DNA of 64,000 nt from Phaseolus vulgaris (taxonomy: Eukaryota; Streptophyta; Magnoliopsida; Fabales; Fabaceae). Each line of letters opens with the position of its first letter. Position 1 is the first letter of the stretch. The DNA lies in the NCBI RefSeq assembly GCF_000499845.2, contig NC_023758.2:7479665-7543664 (forward strand), read 5' to 3'. Below the pieces are notes generated by a model. That model ran no database searches and was not told the DNA's origin. It saw only the letters and a list, made by a program, of their open reading frames with translations. Positions 35,690 to 48,562 of this stretch are shown piece after piece. The position numbers and the translations under genes are program-made.

Positions 35690-36110
35690 AAATCCCAGGA
35701 AATTGTACACATCATACTCATGTTTACAGGTCTAAAATTTTATCACTTTAGTGTTCAAACTAGCATGTTCTAACAGAAATCAGTATCATTTTATTAAGAA
35801 TATCATTTCATTAAGAATATCAACTTTCAGGCCATAGGTCTGCATTTCATTGAGAATATCATTTGTAGCTCTTGCGTTTTGGTTCCTGAACAAGCATGCA
35901 ATTAAGCAACTATAGGTTGAACATTTGGAAAAAATCCTTCTTCTAGCATCGATTTACGCAGAGCAAATGCATCTTCCATTTTCCCGTCTTTGCAAAATGT
36001 ATCAATCAATGTATTAAATGTTATTGCATTGGGTACCAAACCTTGTTTAGCTATATTATCGAAGAGTTTTATTGCTTCCTTCATCATCTTCCTCTTACAA
36101 AATGGAATAT
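35690..36110 (-). pseudogene. Pentatricopeptide repeat (PPR) gene fragment, frameshifted
   Basis: On the minus strand 36100-35902 reads two PPR-like motifs: KEAIKLFDNIAKQGLVPNAI and TFNTLIDTFCKDGKMEDAF. After a one-base shift near 35930 a third continues, including CLIACLFRNQNARATNDILN. Spacing of about 35 residues and the motif order fit P-class PPR proteins, which bind organelle RNA. No start, transit peptide or further repeats remain, so this is a decayed fragment. Confidence 0.75.
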
Positions 36111-36479
36111 CTTATCAGGAAGTGAAACAATATAAGCAAAAGATAAAAATGCTACAGAGTGATGCCCTTGCTAATTTATTGTCGTTTTGTTTGCCCTAAA
36201 TTTATTGAGGAATGGGTATTTCTTTCTCCATCCCATGGTTTTTATCATGTAACTCATGGAGATGGGTGAAATTATCATTTTCATCTTAATCATACCTTCT
36301 TCATCTTCCTCACCCACATCCTTTCTTCATCTCTTAATATAATAGATTTGTTCATAGTGTTCAAGCAAACATTGACCGATCGAAACATTGATTGTCACTA
36401 TTATATATATAAAAATTAATAACATTAAAAAAATATTATTAAATCAAATAAAATCTTACTAATATGATATGTTACTTAT
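36111..36479. other. Spacer
   Basis: No gene recognised. It contains CACTATTATATATA at 36397, just ahead of the dyad repeat array; this may or may not be an element end. Confidence 0.35.
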
Positions 36480-37130
36480 AATCAAAGTTACTAAAGACTT
36501 TTAATAACATTTTTAAATATATATTTTAATATTTATAAAAATATCATTAAATATTTTTTATAACATTTATTTAATAAAAAAATATACTTAAAATTTTATT
36601 AATTATTTTTATAAAATTTATTTAATAAAAAAGTAACATTTATAAAATATTACTACAAATTTTTAGTAACCTTTTTAATAAAAAAATTAACATTTTAAAA
36701 TGTTAGTAAATTTTTTATTGAAAAAGTAAGATTGTAAAAATGTTACCAAAACTTTTTAGTAACTTCTTTTAATAAAAGAATTAATATTTTAAAAATATTA
36801 CTAAATTTAGTAATATTTTTTTTAAAAAGTAATATTACAAAAATGTTATTAAATTTTTTTAATAACTTTTTTTAATAAAAAAGTGACATTTGAAAAATGT
36901 TACTATATCTTTTTAATAAAAAAGTAACATTATAAACATTATTAAAATATTACCAAAAAGTTTTAGTAATTTTTTTAATAAAGAATTGACATTTTAAAAA
37001 TGTTAAAAAAATTAATATTTTTTTCATTAAAGAGGTAGTATTTTAAAATTGTTATTAAATAGTACTTTTTTTTTTCAATAAAAGTAATATTGTAAAAATA
37101 TCACTAATGTAAATATTTTATAATATTTTA
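36480..37130. repeat. Degenerate tandem array of about 50-bp dyad units
   Basis: Units combine TTTAATAAAAAAGTAACATT with its inverse-like AATGTTACTAAA, so each can fold back. Landmarks (TTAGTAA and variants) recur about every 50 bp, near 36663, 36757, 36807 and 36965. Copies are much decayed. The dyad layout resembles the 28.2-28.7 kb array, though the sequence is unrelated. Confidence 0.55.
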
Positions 37131-39290
37131 ACAAATTACTAAATTGTTTAATTAGAAAATTATTAGGATTACTTAGGTTTGGATTGCAACATATGAATTT
37201 ATTGATGAAAGTTTACAAATAGATCATGGTTAAAATTGATTTTGACGTGAAGTAATTTTTGTTTGGATGCTTTTATTCTATAAGCAAACTACTAATAAAT
37301 ATTTGTCAACACAAAATCTAATAGTATGAATTTTTAATGTTTAAAAGTAAATTTGAACCTGTCCTGTCAATAAATTGTCATTGTTTAACTCCATCTCATT
37401 TATCATATATTGATTGGAGTTGCTTATTACATAGAAAAGACAAAAATTTAAGTTTGCTTGTGAAATCAATTTGTGCATATTCCAGAGAAAATATTCCAGA
37501 GAAAATGAAGGTTCTTCTCACATGTAAGAATATAACAATGATACTAATTATTATAAATTAAAATGTAAAAAGAGCACACAAAAAACTTTGTTTATCCATA
37601 CTTCTATGAAATCTTTCATTCCTGATACCAAATAGTGTTTAATCTTATTCAGTTACTGCTAATTTACATTAAAAATGAAGGAGTGGGTGCAAAAACAATA
37701 AGAACTTGAAAACAAGATAATTATTTAATATTTATCATTACATGGTAAACTCGGTAGCTTCTGAGTAAGAATCATTTGTGCTGGTTTCAAATATTTTGAA
37801 ACTCTTTGCTACAAAATTGGGAAACAACACATATGATGATTGAGATTTTAGTGCCCACATATCACTGAATTAGCAAAGTAGAGCAAAGAAATGATTAACC
37901 CTTGATTCAAGAACTTGCCAACATATATGAAATATGGATATCATGAATTAAATGAATTATATTTGAAACTTAGAATATAAATTGGATGAATGTATGAATT
38001 CATAAAGCAGTCCATATAATATGTTTGGTAGATGCTAATATATCATCCACCCCAGAATCATATTGCTTAGAACTAGGTTGGCTCTGCTTTGAACCACAAG
38101 CAACAATTTCCACTTTTCCTAACATATTATACTCTACACACTAGATAAATCTTGCATATTCTTTTGATTTTATAAATATCATTATCCTAATTCCCACAAT
38201 TTACAATATCACCATTCTATAAACAGAATTAATCTAATTTAAATTTAGCTTTAGCACATATGACAATTAAACAAATAAAACACATAAAAAATATAAAAAA
38301 AATTAGTTACCTAATCATCAACTGAAATTTGTCCCATTAAAATGAATTTTTGGTTTACTTTCCCCTTTTCTATTTTGTTTCCTTTGAACATTACTGATTT
38401 CTCTACTTGTGTTAGAGGGAGTTCATTAACAAAGAATAAAATAAAGAAAACAAAATAAATATTAAAATCAACAATAAACAAAGAATTCTTATGAATGAAA
38501 ACTATGATATTATAATAAATTACTCTAATAACCTTTCTTTTTAGTGTAGTGTAGTTTTCTTTTGAGTTTGGTTGTTGTATTGAAATAAGGCTCCTTTGCG
38601 TGATTCAAATGACATAAATAAGAGACTCAATCAATATTAAATTACTTAAAATATATAAAAAAAACTTAGACTTACTACATATTTCCATGCTTTAACAACT
38701 TTTTTATGAACCTATTTTAAAAAAGAAATGTCAATTAATAAATGACTTTAAATAATTAAAATTTATCAATTTCTTGAATTTCACTTACTCTTTCAACATT
38801 CTCCGACTGAACATTTATTTTTATTTTTAATTATTTTCAAACTCCTGCCTGTAATGGTGATCATTATTAGCCAATAAATCTAAAGAATAAAATTAGAAAC
38901 ATAATTTAGAGAACTAGATTTACAAGAAGAGTTCAATGGTAATGGATGGATATTGTAGTGTTTTAAGATCTCTTTCAAGTGTGATAACTCCAACATTAAG
39001 GTCTTATGATCTATAGGATAATAAAATAGTAGAATGTATCCCAAAACAAGATTAACAAAATTAATTAATAAATGATATAAAAACAAAATAAAGAAAAAAT
39101 GTTACATGAGTTCACCTTTTAGTTAATTTCGTGTTAATTTTCTCTGCTTTTCCATTTTTGCTTAGAGGAGTGGTTTGACATTGTTTTTACATTAAAGTAA
39201 AAAAAAAAATGTAATGTGTAATATCTAATTCAATAATAAGCTTAAGTTAAAATTTATATTATATACCTCAACAACAACTTCTTCTTTTAG
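37131..39290. other. Spacer, probably decayed transposase 3' part
   Basis: No intact gene. On the minus strand, short exon-like Lys/Glu-rich pieces between about 39450 and 39260 continue the coiled-coil tail of the transposase fragment upstream. Further down nothing is recognisable. Confidence 0.4.
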
Positions 39291-39458
39291 ATCTTGGGTC
39301 ATTTCTCCTTAAATACAATTTTGCGATTGAGTGAAAACAAATTAGAAGTTATTTAAAAGTTCAATTTTCATGGATTCCACTTGCTTTTTTTAGTTTGGCT
39401 TTCATCTCCTCTTAGATTTTTTTTCTTTTATGCTTTGAAGCTCAAGTTGATAATTTCT

Positions 39459-39690
39459 TTAAACTTCATTAATTAATTTTTGTATTTCAACTTGAGATTT
39501 TGATCCCCATAACTCTGAAAGCATAACCCCTTTTCTATATGTGCGCGCATAACCATGTTGCTCTTTTCCAAAAATTTGGAAAAATACATCATCTGAAGTT
39601 GAATTTTTATCTAATTCTTCTGAACTATAAGCGATTGCATTCTCAAGTTTTTCAAAATGAATGAAAATAACAAAAATCATCTACTTGAGC
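39459..39690 (-). pseudogene. CACTA Transposase_24 fragment, C-terminal part
   Basis: The minus-strand reading has ENAIAYSSEELDKN, then DDVFFQIFGKEQHGYARTYR and KGVMLSELWGSK. This matches the conserved C-terminal pattern of plant En/Spm-type Transposase_24 proteins (D-D...V-L-G-x-E-x-x-G-R-V-R...G-x-x-P-S). It is the third collinear piece of a gene whose earlier parts lie at 43079-43171 and 50259-50384. No start is supported. Confidence 0.65.
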
Positions 39691-39878
39691 TCAAACACTT
39701 TCTCTTTCTCTATCTCTTCCTTGTCAATACTAAGCACTTTAAAGAAAAATTTGCCAATGAAAATTCACATATTTATATTTCATTATAGTTGAAGTTTTTC
39801 TCTCTCAATGTTCTTCAACTTTAAGAAATATGCAGCCAAAACTGTTTAAACCTGTCGTATAGATTTTTGTAATCTTAT

Positions 39879-41013
39879 TGTTAGAATATATGGCCTTAAA
39901 CGAGAGAGGGGTGAATTGTTTAAGAAAGATTTTCGCAGACTTTTAACCTTAGAATGAAAAAACTTTGAAAGAACCTTGATTAATGATTCAGTTTTTCCAA
40001 AACAAACAGCAAAAGCACAAAGCTGGAAAAACAATCGGTTGTTTTAGCGAAACAATCGGTTGTTTATACTAGTTCCAAAATAACAAAACTGAATTAAAGA
40101 GATAGGGATAGAGAAATTGTACACAGTTGTTTATACTGGTTCACTCCAAACAAGAGCTACATCCAGTCTTCTCAGAAACCCTGAGGATATCCACTAAGCA
40201 ATCACCACTTGATCACTTACACCACAACCAAGAGAATGACCTTGAACACCTCAAGAAACACACTCTCCTTGGCCAACACTAAGATTGCTGATCTTGAACA
40301 CCTCAAGAACACACAGCCAATCTCAGCAAAACACACACACGAATTGTTCAGCAGTTTACAAAGATTACACTTGTTACAGATGAATATCTGAAATCAATAC
40401 AAGTAAAATCCTATTCAGCACCTTGATCAATCTCTCAATTCTTAAGCAATCTCAAAACTCTTTGAAAAACTCTTAGATCAAAACTTTGTTTCAAGATTCT
40501 TAAAACTTAAAACAGTTTTTCAGAATATATCTAAGAATATAGTTTGTTATCAAATCTTAACAAACTCTTAATTGCATTTAAAATAGATTGGTCAAAGCAT
40601 TTAATGACTGGAGCGTATTCAGTTAAAGCATTTAAAGCTCAGTCAAAGAAAACAGTTTTTCTGTTATGGTTTTAAAACAAACAATCGATTGTTTCCTCGA
40701 ATCAATCGGTTGTTTTGTTACTTAACAAAATCACCATTCAAAAACAGTTTTCAAACTTTCTCAAAACACCTAAGTGTAAACAATCGGTTGTTTCGACAAA
40801 ACAATCGGTTGTTTCAACTTAGTTTGAAAAACATTTTGCTTTGATAAAAATGAGATGCTAATTGCTTTGAGATTTAATCTAAGGGTTGATTACAACATTG
40901 AACTACCCCAGAACAAGGCTAAAACCAGCACAGCAGCATCAAGCAAAGCAGAGGCTTCATCATCCTTCAAAGGATTGGATTCATCAAAACATTGAACACC
41001 ACTTGGTTCAACA
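39879..41013. repeat. LTR of bean-type copia element with paired palindromes
   Basis: Starts TGTTAGAATATATGG (39879) and plausibly ends GGTTCAACA (41013). The block GAGAGGGGTGAATTG near its start and CTTCATCATCCTTCAA near its end match the style of the LTR at 12204-13500. No partner LTR or coding region adjoins it, so it is likely a solo LTR, but no 5-bp duplication could be matched. It contains six copies of AACAATCGGTTGTTT or near variants, in three pairs. It separates parts of the transposase remnant. Confidence 0.6.
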
Positions 41014-43078
41014 ACATTGTTGCCAAGATGATTAAGTATATGAATATATTGTTGGCAATATCTCGGCTAGTTGATTTGATATTCAAAACAAGTAACATTA
41101 TATAATCATTACAAATTAGGCAGTTACTATTTATACTTTTACAAAACAAAAATGAAATTATGAAATACATCCTATGAAATTATGCAGTTTTTTATAATTT
41201 TTGATGTTTCTTTCAAGCATCAGTCACACATTAGGGGTAGAGAAGGACTCATAAAATTATTACTTTGTTATTGTAGAATATGGATGTTGCAAAGACTAAG
41301 GTATTGACAAAGTAAAGTTGAATCACTTGGGCGTGTTTATTGCGTGCTTAGTACTTGGAAAATGAAAGGCATGCTATGGATATGTTCAATTATATGGGTT
41401 CTTCAGATTTTTGTAATACAGTAGATTAGTATTTTCAATTTATTCTCCCCCTTTATAGTTTCTGATTAAGAAATTGGACAGGTTTTGTTGATGGCTTGGA
41501 GATGGGGAGTAACACAAAAGTAAGTTTAAAGGATTTGATGCCTAAGAAAAGTTGCCCCTTCCGCACCCTTGGTTTTCTTATTTTATACATATATTTAGGC
41601 TGCAATAATGAGATTTGGCCTGAAAAAAATATGGCAATTAAGGATAACACCTTTTTTTGAGATTTTTGGTGTGCCTGGTCTTATCACAACATGTAGTAAG
41701 GACAATGATGATTTACTTCATCTTATTTTTTATTATTTTTCATTGGTTATTGTTCTTGAATGGATTTGGGATTCAGAGAACTATTGAGACTGTTCCTCTC
41801 CTTCCTTAGTTGGTCAGTCGGTCTGTGTTTCAACTCCTCTCCCTACAAGCTCCTTCTTCCTCTCTACTCGTTCCACCTCTCGGCCTTCTCGTAACCTAGA
41901 CTCGGATGGTGCTTGCAGAAGGGCACTCCAACGCTCAAGTCAGTTTTAGTATTCGACATTCGGTAGTCAGAGCATTGTATGATGACGTACTTGATTCTTG
42001 GAATCTGTGTTAGTAGACCTTTCTTATTGGGTGAGATTAGAGAGTTTGAGTCATGTTTAGAAGTGTATTACCTAGGTCTTGATTGCTGATTAACTTCACT
42101 AACTCTGCTTAAGTGTAATTGGATTTGTGGTGTCGGTCAACCCATTGATGGGACCAAGACATGGTATCGGTAGTACGACTCTCACCGGTATAATTATATT
42201 TCATGGCTTCATTAAACCATATTATTTTTGGCAGTGGGAGGGAGAAATAGGAAAGTTTTCAATGCTTATTCTAGAAATGGAGGGAAGAGGAGTGTTTTTC
42301 ATTCCTAGTCCACCATTCTTGGATGAGTAAAATATAGTTACATGCTTCTTTCTGCGGGTTTTTTGAAGAACTTGAAGTAGAGATGCTTCAAGGCCAGAAA
42401 TTGAAGGTACATAGATGAAACTTAACATACCAAACATAATAATCCATGCATGAGACATTAATGTGCTACTTATAGGTAGTTTTTTTGTTCCTTTAAGGGT
42501 GTGTTAATTGCACAAGAGGTGCATGAGTTTCTAAGTGATCGTGGATAGCTACACATTCTTCCTCTCTTCTCATTAGTGCATGCAATCAGCATAGGTCGTC
42601 TTCCACCATCAGCCATAGTTAAAATTAGTGAAGAAAAACCCAGGAATTATCTATATTTATGAGGGAAGTGATATTTGATGTTAAGAAATAAGTATCAGTT
42701 TTAATTATATGTGCAGTTACAAACTTAATCAGTAGGCATGTACAATTACTAAGCTCACTTTAGATGCATTTTATTGTAAAAACCTCACAACAGTGAAGAG
42801 CATACTTACAAAGACAGGAGGATAGTATATAAAAAAGAAGATAGGAGGACAGTACATACTTCCAATTTCCCAAAAAAATGGTCTTTCACTGAAATATCAG
42901 CTTCCTAGTAACAATATTACAATTGCAGAGGCTTTGATGGCCCCAACTGTTATCTATGTCAAACAAGTCATTCTACATTCTTTCTACCACATCAAACTTA
43001 ACATAGATTTTGCAACATCAAACAACAAACCCTCCATTTTAAGGAGTAGTGAGAAAGATAAAGATAAAGATTACATAC
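41014..43078. other. Spacer with an LTR-like fragment
   Basis: About 41790-41990 includes the phrase GGGCACTCCAACGCTCAAGT and a CT-rich stretch of the kind seen in plant LTRs; its limits are unknown. A TGGTATCGG motif occurs at 42161. Otherwise no gene is recognised; short open frames here lack motifs. Confidence 0.4.
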
Positions 43079-43171
43079 AATAATTGTTTTGGTTTCCTCA
43101 CTCTTAGACTTATGTGTCACTATGAACATTTCCGCACGAGATGGTTCTCTCCCATCAGTATTCTTTACTAC
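43079..43171 (-). pseudogene. CACTA Transposase_24 fragment, middle exon
   Basis: An exon-like piece with an AG acceptor before 43171 and a GTATGT donor after 43079 (minus strand). It reads NTDGREPSRAEMFIVTHKSK, matching the middle of plant Transposase_24 proteins, where a short 'x-F-x-x-T-H-x-x-K' segment precedes the C-terminal block. Order and strand agree with the pieces at 50.3 and 39.6 kb. Confidence 0.65.
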
Positions 43172-43299
43172 CTATCACATAAAAGACAAATAAAACCATT
43201 AATACACTAATTATGCAATTGGTCTAACCTCTTCATATAGTAGTAAATTTTGCTCTTCTGATGTGAATGTAACTACAAGAACACATGATTCTTGACATT

Positions 43300-43975
43300 C
43301 TTAGGAACAACTTGAGCTGGATTTGAAAGGCACTTTACTTTAGAATTGGATCAATGTTCTAAATTCAAGAACTCACCAAAACTAAGCACCAACCAAGACT
43401 CATATTGAAGTCCATGTATTGTCAAATTGAATCAAAACAAAAGGAAAGAAGAACAAGAATTAAAACTGGACAGAATTTAAATGATAGTTACTGAACCAAA
43501 ACAGAAAGAAGAACACAATGTTGGAAACACAAAAATAAACGGTAGAAAAAGAAGTAAACTCTAGGAATCAAAACTACCGAATGGAAAATTGAAGAAAAAG
43601 GAAGAAGAACACTTATAGAATAAGATGCTTGCTGGATTTTGAGAATTGGAAGAAGCCATTCACGCCACTTGGAACCTTGAACCAAGATAAGTGATGGAGT
43701 GCCACCACTTGAAGCTCACCATAGCTCACAAGATAAGGCAAAGAAGAGGAAGACTCAAAACTCACAAATTCTCTCCAAAATTGAGTATAGTCTCTCTACT
43801 ATAAAATTCCAATCTGAATTGTACAAGCTAAGCACCTTTATTTATAGCCTAGAGGTGCTGAAAATGCAAGCTAAATGGCACACAAATGCAATGAAATTCG
43901 GTTTGGCACCCCCTAGGCTCCTATCTACACTCCCCTAGACTCCCTTACTACTTACACCTTTTTATTACATTCACA
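43300..43975 (-). repeat. Presumed 3' LTR of the gypsy element
   Basis: On the minus strand it begins TGTGAATG after a G-rich tract. It contains a TATA-like CTATAAATAAAGG (about 43835-43848) followed by CT-rich transcribed-looking sequence, as in LTR promoters. The distal edge cannot be set because there is no partner LTR. Confidence 0.5.
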
Positions 43976-43978
43976 CCC

Positions 43979-46916
43979 CTATTCTACAAAAGAAATAAGA
44001 AGAGCCATTTTATTATACTCTTGTCCCAAAGCTCTTGCCATGCTCCTAGTAATTCGTTGGGCTTGGGCCCCTTGTTGGGCTTGGGCTTCATGGCCTAGAG
44101 CATCCTCTACTTGGTTTCCATCATACTCCCCGGGTTGGAGAGAATTCGTCCACGAATTTGGGAAACCTGCAGCAAAAGGAGTGAGATCAGTAACATTGAA
44201 AGAATTACTACCAAGATAAGTAGAGGGCATATCTAACTCATAGGCATTATCATTAATCCTCTTGATGACTTGGAAAGGGCCATCACCACGAGGCATAAGT
44301 TTGGACTTCCTTAGAGAAGGAAATCTATCCTTTCTCAAATGAAGCCAAACCCAATCACTGGGCTCAAAGATTAATGCCTTTCGCCTTTGGTTGGCAGTGT
44401 CAGCATACTTACCAACTTTCTTCTCAATTTGTAACTTGATGCGGTTATGCAAATCTTTAACAAAAGATGCCTTTTCAAAACCGTCTTTGCATAGAACCTC
44501 ATCAAGGACAGGAATGGGAAGAAGATCTAGAGGTGTGAGGGGATTAAACCCATAAACAACCTCAAAAGGAGAATGGTTAGTGGTGGAATTCACTACTCTA
44601 TTATAGGCAAATTCAACATGAGGTAGTAAATCCTCCCAAGCCCTTGGATTCCTGTAAATAAAGCATCTTAATAATTGACCCAAAGTTCTATTAACCACTT
44701 CGGTTTGACCATCAGTTTGGGGGTGGCAGGTAGTAGAAAACAGAAGTTTGGTGCCAAGTTTCCCCCATAAGGTCCGCCAAAAGTGACTTAAGAACTTAGA
44801 ATCCCTATCAGATACTATACTTCTAGGAAGTCCATGCAAACGAACAACTTCCTTGAAGAAGAGATTTGCAATATGGCATGCATCATCCACTTTGTGGCAT
44901 GGAATAAAATGAGCCATTTTAGAAAAATGGTCCACTACCACAAAGATGGAATCCTTACCCTTCGATGTCTTGGGTAGTCCTAAGATAAAATTCATAGAAA
45001 TATCAACCCAAGGCATTGTAGGGATAGGAAGAGGGGTATATAAACCATGGGGTTGGACCTTAGATTTAGCCTTCCTACATGCTATACATCTATCACAGAA
45101 GGTATGTACGGATTTGCGCATGTGAGGCCAAAAGAAATGTTCATGCAATGTTTCTAAGGTCTTAGCTACCCCAAAATGTCCCATAAGCCCACCCTCATGA
45201 GCCTCTCTAACAAGAGATTGTCTAATGGATCCTTGGGGAACACAAAGTCTTTTTTCCTTTGAAAAGAAAACCATTATGTAAGAAAAAGTCTTTGTGACCT
45301 CCCTTGGAACACTCTTGATAGATTAGAGAGAAATCTAAGTCATCATGATAAAGTTCCTTTATGTGATCAAAACCTAAATATTGAACATTTAAAACATTTA
45401 ACAAGGTATATCTTCGTGAAAGAGCATCGGCCACTACATTAATTTTACCTTGTTTATGTTTGATCACATAAGGAAATTGCTCAATAAACTCCACCCACTT
45501 AGCATGTCTCTTATTAAGCTTGCTTTGGCTTTTCAAATATTTAAGGGACTCATGATCACTATGAATCACAAATTCCTTTGGAAAAAGATAATGTTGCCAA
45601 TTTTGCAAAGCTCTAACAAGAGCATAAAGTTCTTTATCATAAGTGGAGTAATTGAGATGACTCCCTTTGAGTTTCTCACTAAAATAAGCGATGGGGTGTC
45701 CTTCTTGAAGGAGGACGGCCCCAATGCCTATATTAGAGGCATCACACTCTATTTCAAATGTCTTAGCAAAGTTAGGAAGGGCTAAAATGGGGGCTTTAGT
45801 TAATTTAGCCTTCAAAGTTTGAAAAGCGTTTTCTTGCTCTTGTCCCCACTTAAAAACCACATCCTTCTTTACTATGGCATTTAAAGGTGCGGCAATTGTA
45901 CTAAAGTCTTTCACAAACCGCCTATAAAAACTAGCAAGGCCATGAAAGCTTCGTACTTCATTGACATTGATGGGTGTAGGCCAATGTTGAATTGCTGTAA
46001 CTTTTGTTTGATCTACATGCACCCCTTTATGACTAACCACAAACCCTAGGAAGTCTATATGATCTAATGCAAAGAAACATTTAGCATGGTTAGCATACAA
46101 CTTCTCCTTCCTAAGGGTTTCTAGAACTTGTCTAACATGTGACTCATGATCTTCTAAGGACAAGCTATATATAAGAATATCATCAAAGTAAACCACAACA
46201 AACTTGCCAATGAATGCTCTTAAAACATGATGCATGAGTCGCATGAAGGTACTAGGAGCATTAGTCAAGCCAAAAGGCATGACCAACCACTCATATAAAC
46301 CAAATTTGGTCTTAAAAGCGGTTTTCCATTCATCACCATGTTTAATTCGAATTTGATTGTAACCACTCTTAAGATCAATTTTGGAAAATATTTTAGACCC
46401 ATGTAATTCATCCAACAAGTCATCTAACCTAGGAATGGGATGCCTATATTTGATGGTGATGTTATTTATAGCGCGACAATCCGTACACATCCTCCATGTC
46501 CCATCCTTTTTAGGGACAAGTATGACAGGCATAACACATGGGCTCATGCTATCTTGTACCCATCCCTTAGCTAATAATTCCTCAACTTGTCTTTGAATTT
46601 CTTTGGTCTCTTGGGGATTGGTCCTATATGCAGGGCGATTTGGTAAAGAAACCCCGGGCATGAAGTCTATTTGGTGTTCAATCCCTCTTAGAGGTGGTAA
46701 GCCTTTAGGAGGATCTTGAAACACATCTTCATATTCCTTTACCAAATGGTCCAAACATGTGGGACTATCCTTAGCCGACTCATATTCAATAGGTCTAGGA
46801 ATAGCTAAAAAAATAGGCTTGTGAGTAACTATTACCTTTTGAACTTGTTGGGAAGATATGAGAAGGCTTCTCTTGGAATTTTTAATTTCTTTTTCTTTCT
46901 CTCTCTTTTCTCTCAT
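43979..46916 (-). pseudogene. Gypsy pol: reverse transcriptase, RNase H, integrase
   Basis: Two frames (46916-45222 and 45274-43979) make one pol, shifted by one base near 45259. Reverse transcriptase has the intact box YFDDILIYS. RNase H shows [15 protein letters not shown] and ends in the usual ADALSRR. Integrase has the HHCC zinc region (GHFGVAK to CDRCIACRKAK). The first catalytic aspartate of integrase is replaced by Asn (ISMNFILGLP), while the second (VSDRDSKF) and Glu (GQTEVVNR) remain. The tail includes NSFNVTDLTPF and RITRSMARAL. The frame is nearly complete, so decay is moderate. Confidence 0.9.
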
Positions 46917-48562
46917 TTTGACTTGGTCCTCATGTACCTCCTTTGGAGAAAGAGACTTGAGAATGACTTTGTGTCCATGGAAGTTAAAAGAAATTTTGTT
47001 GGTAAAGGCATCATGAAAATTTTTCTATCAAATTGCCATGGCCTACCTAAAAGGATATGAGTAGCTTCCATTGGAACAACATCACACAAGACCTCATCTT
47101 TATATTTGCCAATGGAAAATGTAATGAGGACTTGTTTGTTCACCACTATCTCACCCACCTCACTCAACCATTGTAACTTGTAGGGCTTAGCATGAGAGAT
47201 GGTAGGCAATCCAAGTTTGTCTACCACTCTTGTGCTTGACACATTTGCACAACTCCCCCCATCCACAATCAAAGAGCAAACTCTATCATTAATAAGACAC
47301 CTTGAATGAAAAATATTTTCTCTTTGAGTTTCATCAAAAGGTTTCAACACTTGTCCAAGCATGCGTCTTATTACTAATAGGTCACCCTCATGTGGGCTTT
47401 CACTTTCACTCTCACTTGGGGATCTAGAAGGTGAGGAATGTCTAGAAGATTCGGACCCATGCTCACTACTATCTACCCCATCATGCATATACCTAGTTCG
47501 TTTAGTAGGGCAATTAGAAGCAATATGTCCATAGCTTAAACATTTAAAACACTTCTTACTAGACGATTTTTGTGGTGATTTAGGCCTAGCATTGGAAGTG
47601 GAAGGCTTAGACTCTCTAGGTTTGAAAGTAGAGTCCTTAGAAGGGATGTTTGAAAAAGAGTTTTTATTTTTCCAAGAAGAGTGGTAGTAGTTATCTTTAG
47701 AAGAATTTTTGAAAGCATTTTTCCTTGCAAGTTGATTTTCAATTTTGCTAGCAAGGTGCACCACATTTTCCAAAGAAGAATATTCTTGTAACTCTACCAC
47801 GTCTTGAATATCCCTTCGAAGTCCACTCACAAACCTAGCTATCTTAGCCTCCTCACTCTCATCCATATTAACTCGAATTAAAAGCGTGTCTAGTTGTTTA
47901 AAGTAATCATCCACACTTAGCGCGCCTTGATGAAACCGTTGGAGTTTCAACATAAGGTCTTTCCTAAAGTGTGGGGGTACGAATCTAGCGCGTAAACATG
48001 CTTTCAAATCGTTCCAAGAGACCACGGGCGGCCTCTTGTGTAGGTCAATGTCCATGAGGTATTGATGCCACCATTGCATGGCATAGTCCAAAAATTCTAA
48101 AGAAGCTAACTTAACCCTATGCTCATCCCTAACCCCATTTACATCAAAAATTTCGTCCACCTTAGCCTCCCATCCTAAGTATACATTGGGATCACTATCA
48201 CCACTAAAACTAGGAAGTTTTACATTTGGAGAACAAGGGTCAGCCACATGTTGGCGCCTCTCTTCATGGTGATGATGTCTTGGCCTTGGATTGTCTTCAT
48301 AATAACCATGGGAGTGCCTTGAAGAATGCCGACTAGGAGGAGGAGTTCTTTGCTCACGGTTTTGATGCATTTCCTCTCGGTTTAACTCCAAACTTTGGAG
48401 CCGTGCTTCCATCTTCCTTATCACCTCAAGATAGTGAGCATTGGATTGCTTGGCATTCTTTAAGTCCTCATAAAGGGCTGCCTTTTGTGGTGAACACGGT
48501 TTGGAGGACTCTCCACTAGAGAAATGAGCCATGAGCAGAAAATACACAAAAACAGAAAACAA
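46913..48562 (-). pseudogene. Gypsy gag-protease frame
   Basis: 549 codons on the minus strand. It has a coiled-coil-like N-terminus (residues 27-60), the retrotransposon gag domain (VYLGWEAKVDEIF, WWHQYL, FKQLDTLLIRV), a zinc knuckle CFKCLSYGHIASNC near residue 345, and a protease-like stretch with VDGGSCANVSS near residue 440. The last 40 residues are out of frame: the conserved reading continues in the pol frame from near 47020, at a short A/T run. The stop (TGA) overlaps the pol ATG by chance. Ancestrally this was one gag-pol frame. Confidence 0.85.

Noticed and set aside
36397..36415. CACTATTATATATA as left end of the large CACTA remnant
   Set aside because: No inverted partner was found near 53 kb, and the AT-rich sequence makes CACTA plus TA repeats likely by chance.
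46913..46916. ATGA overlap of the gag stop and pol start, resembling coupled translation or programmed frameshifting
   Set aside because: The conserved protein reading switches frames earlier, near 47020 at a short A/T run, and is continuous into pol. The overlap is a by-product of a one-base change, and the run is not a standard slippery heptamer.
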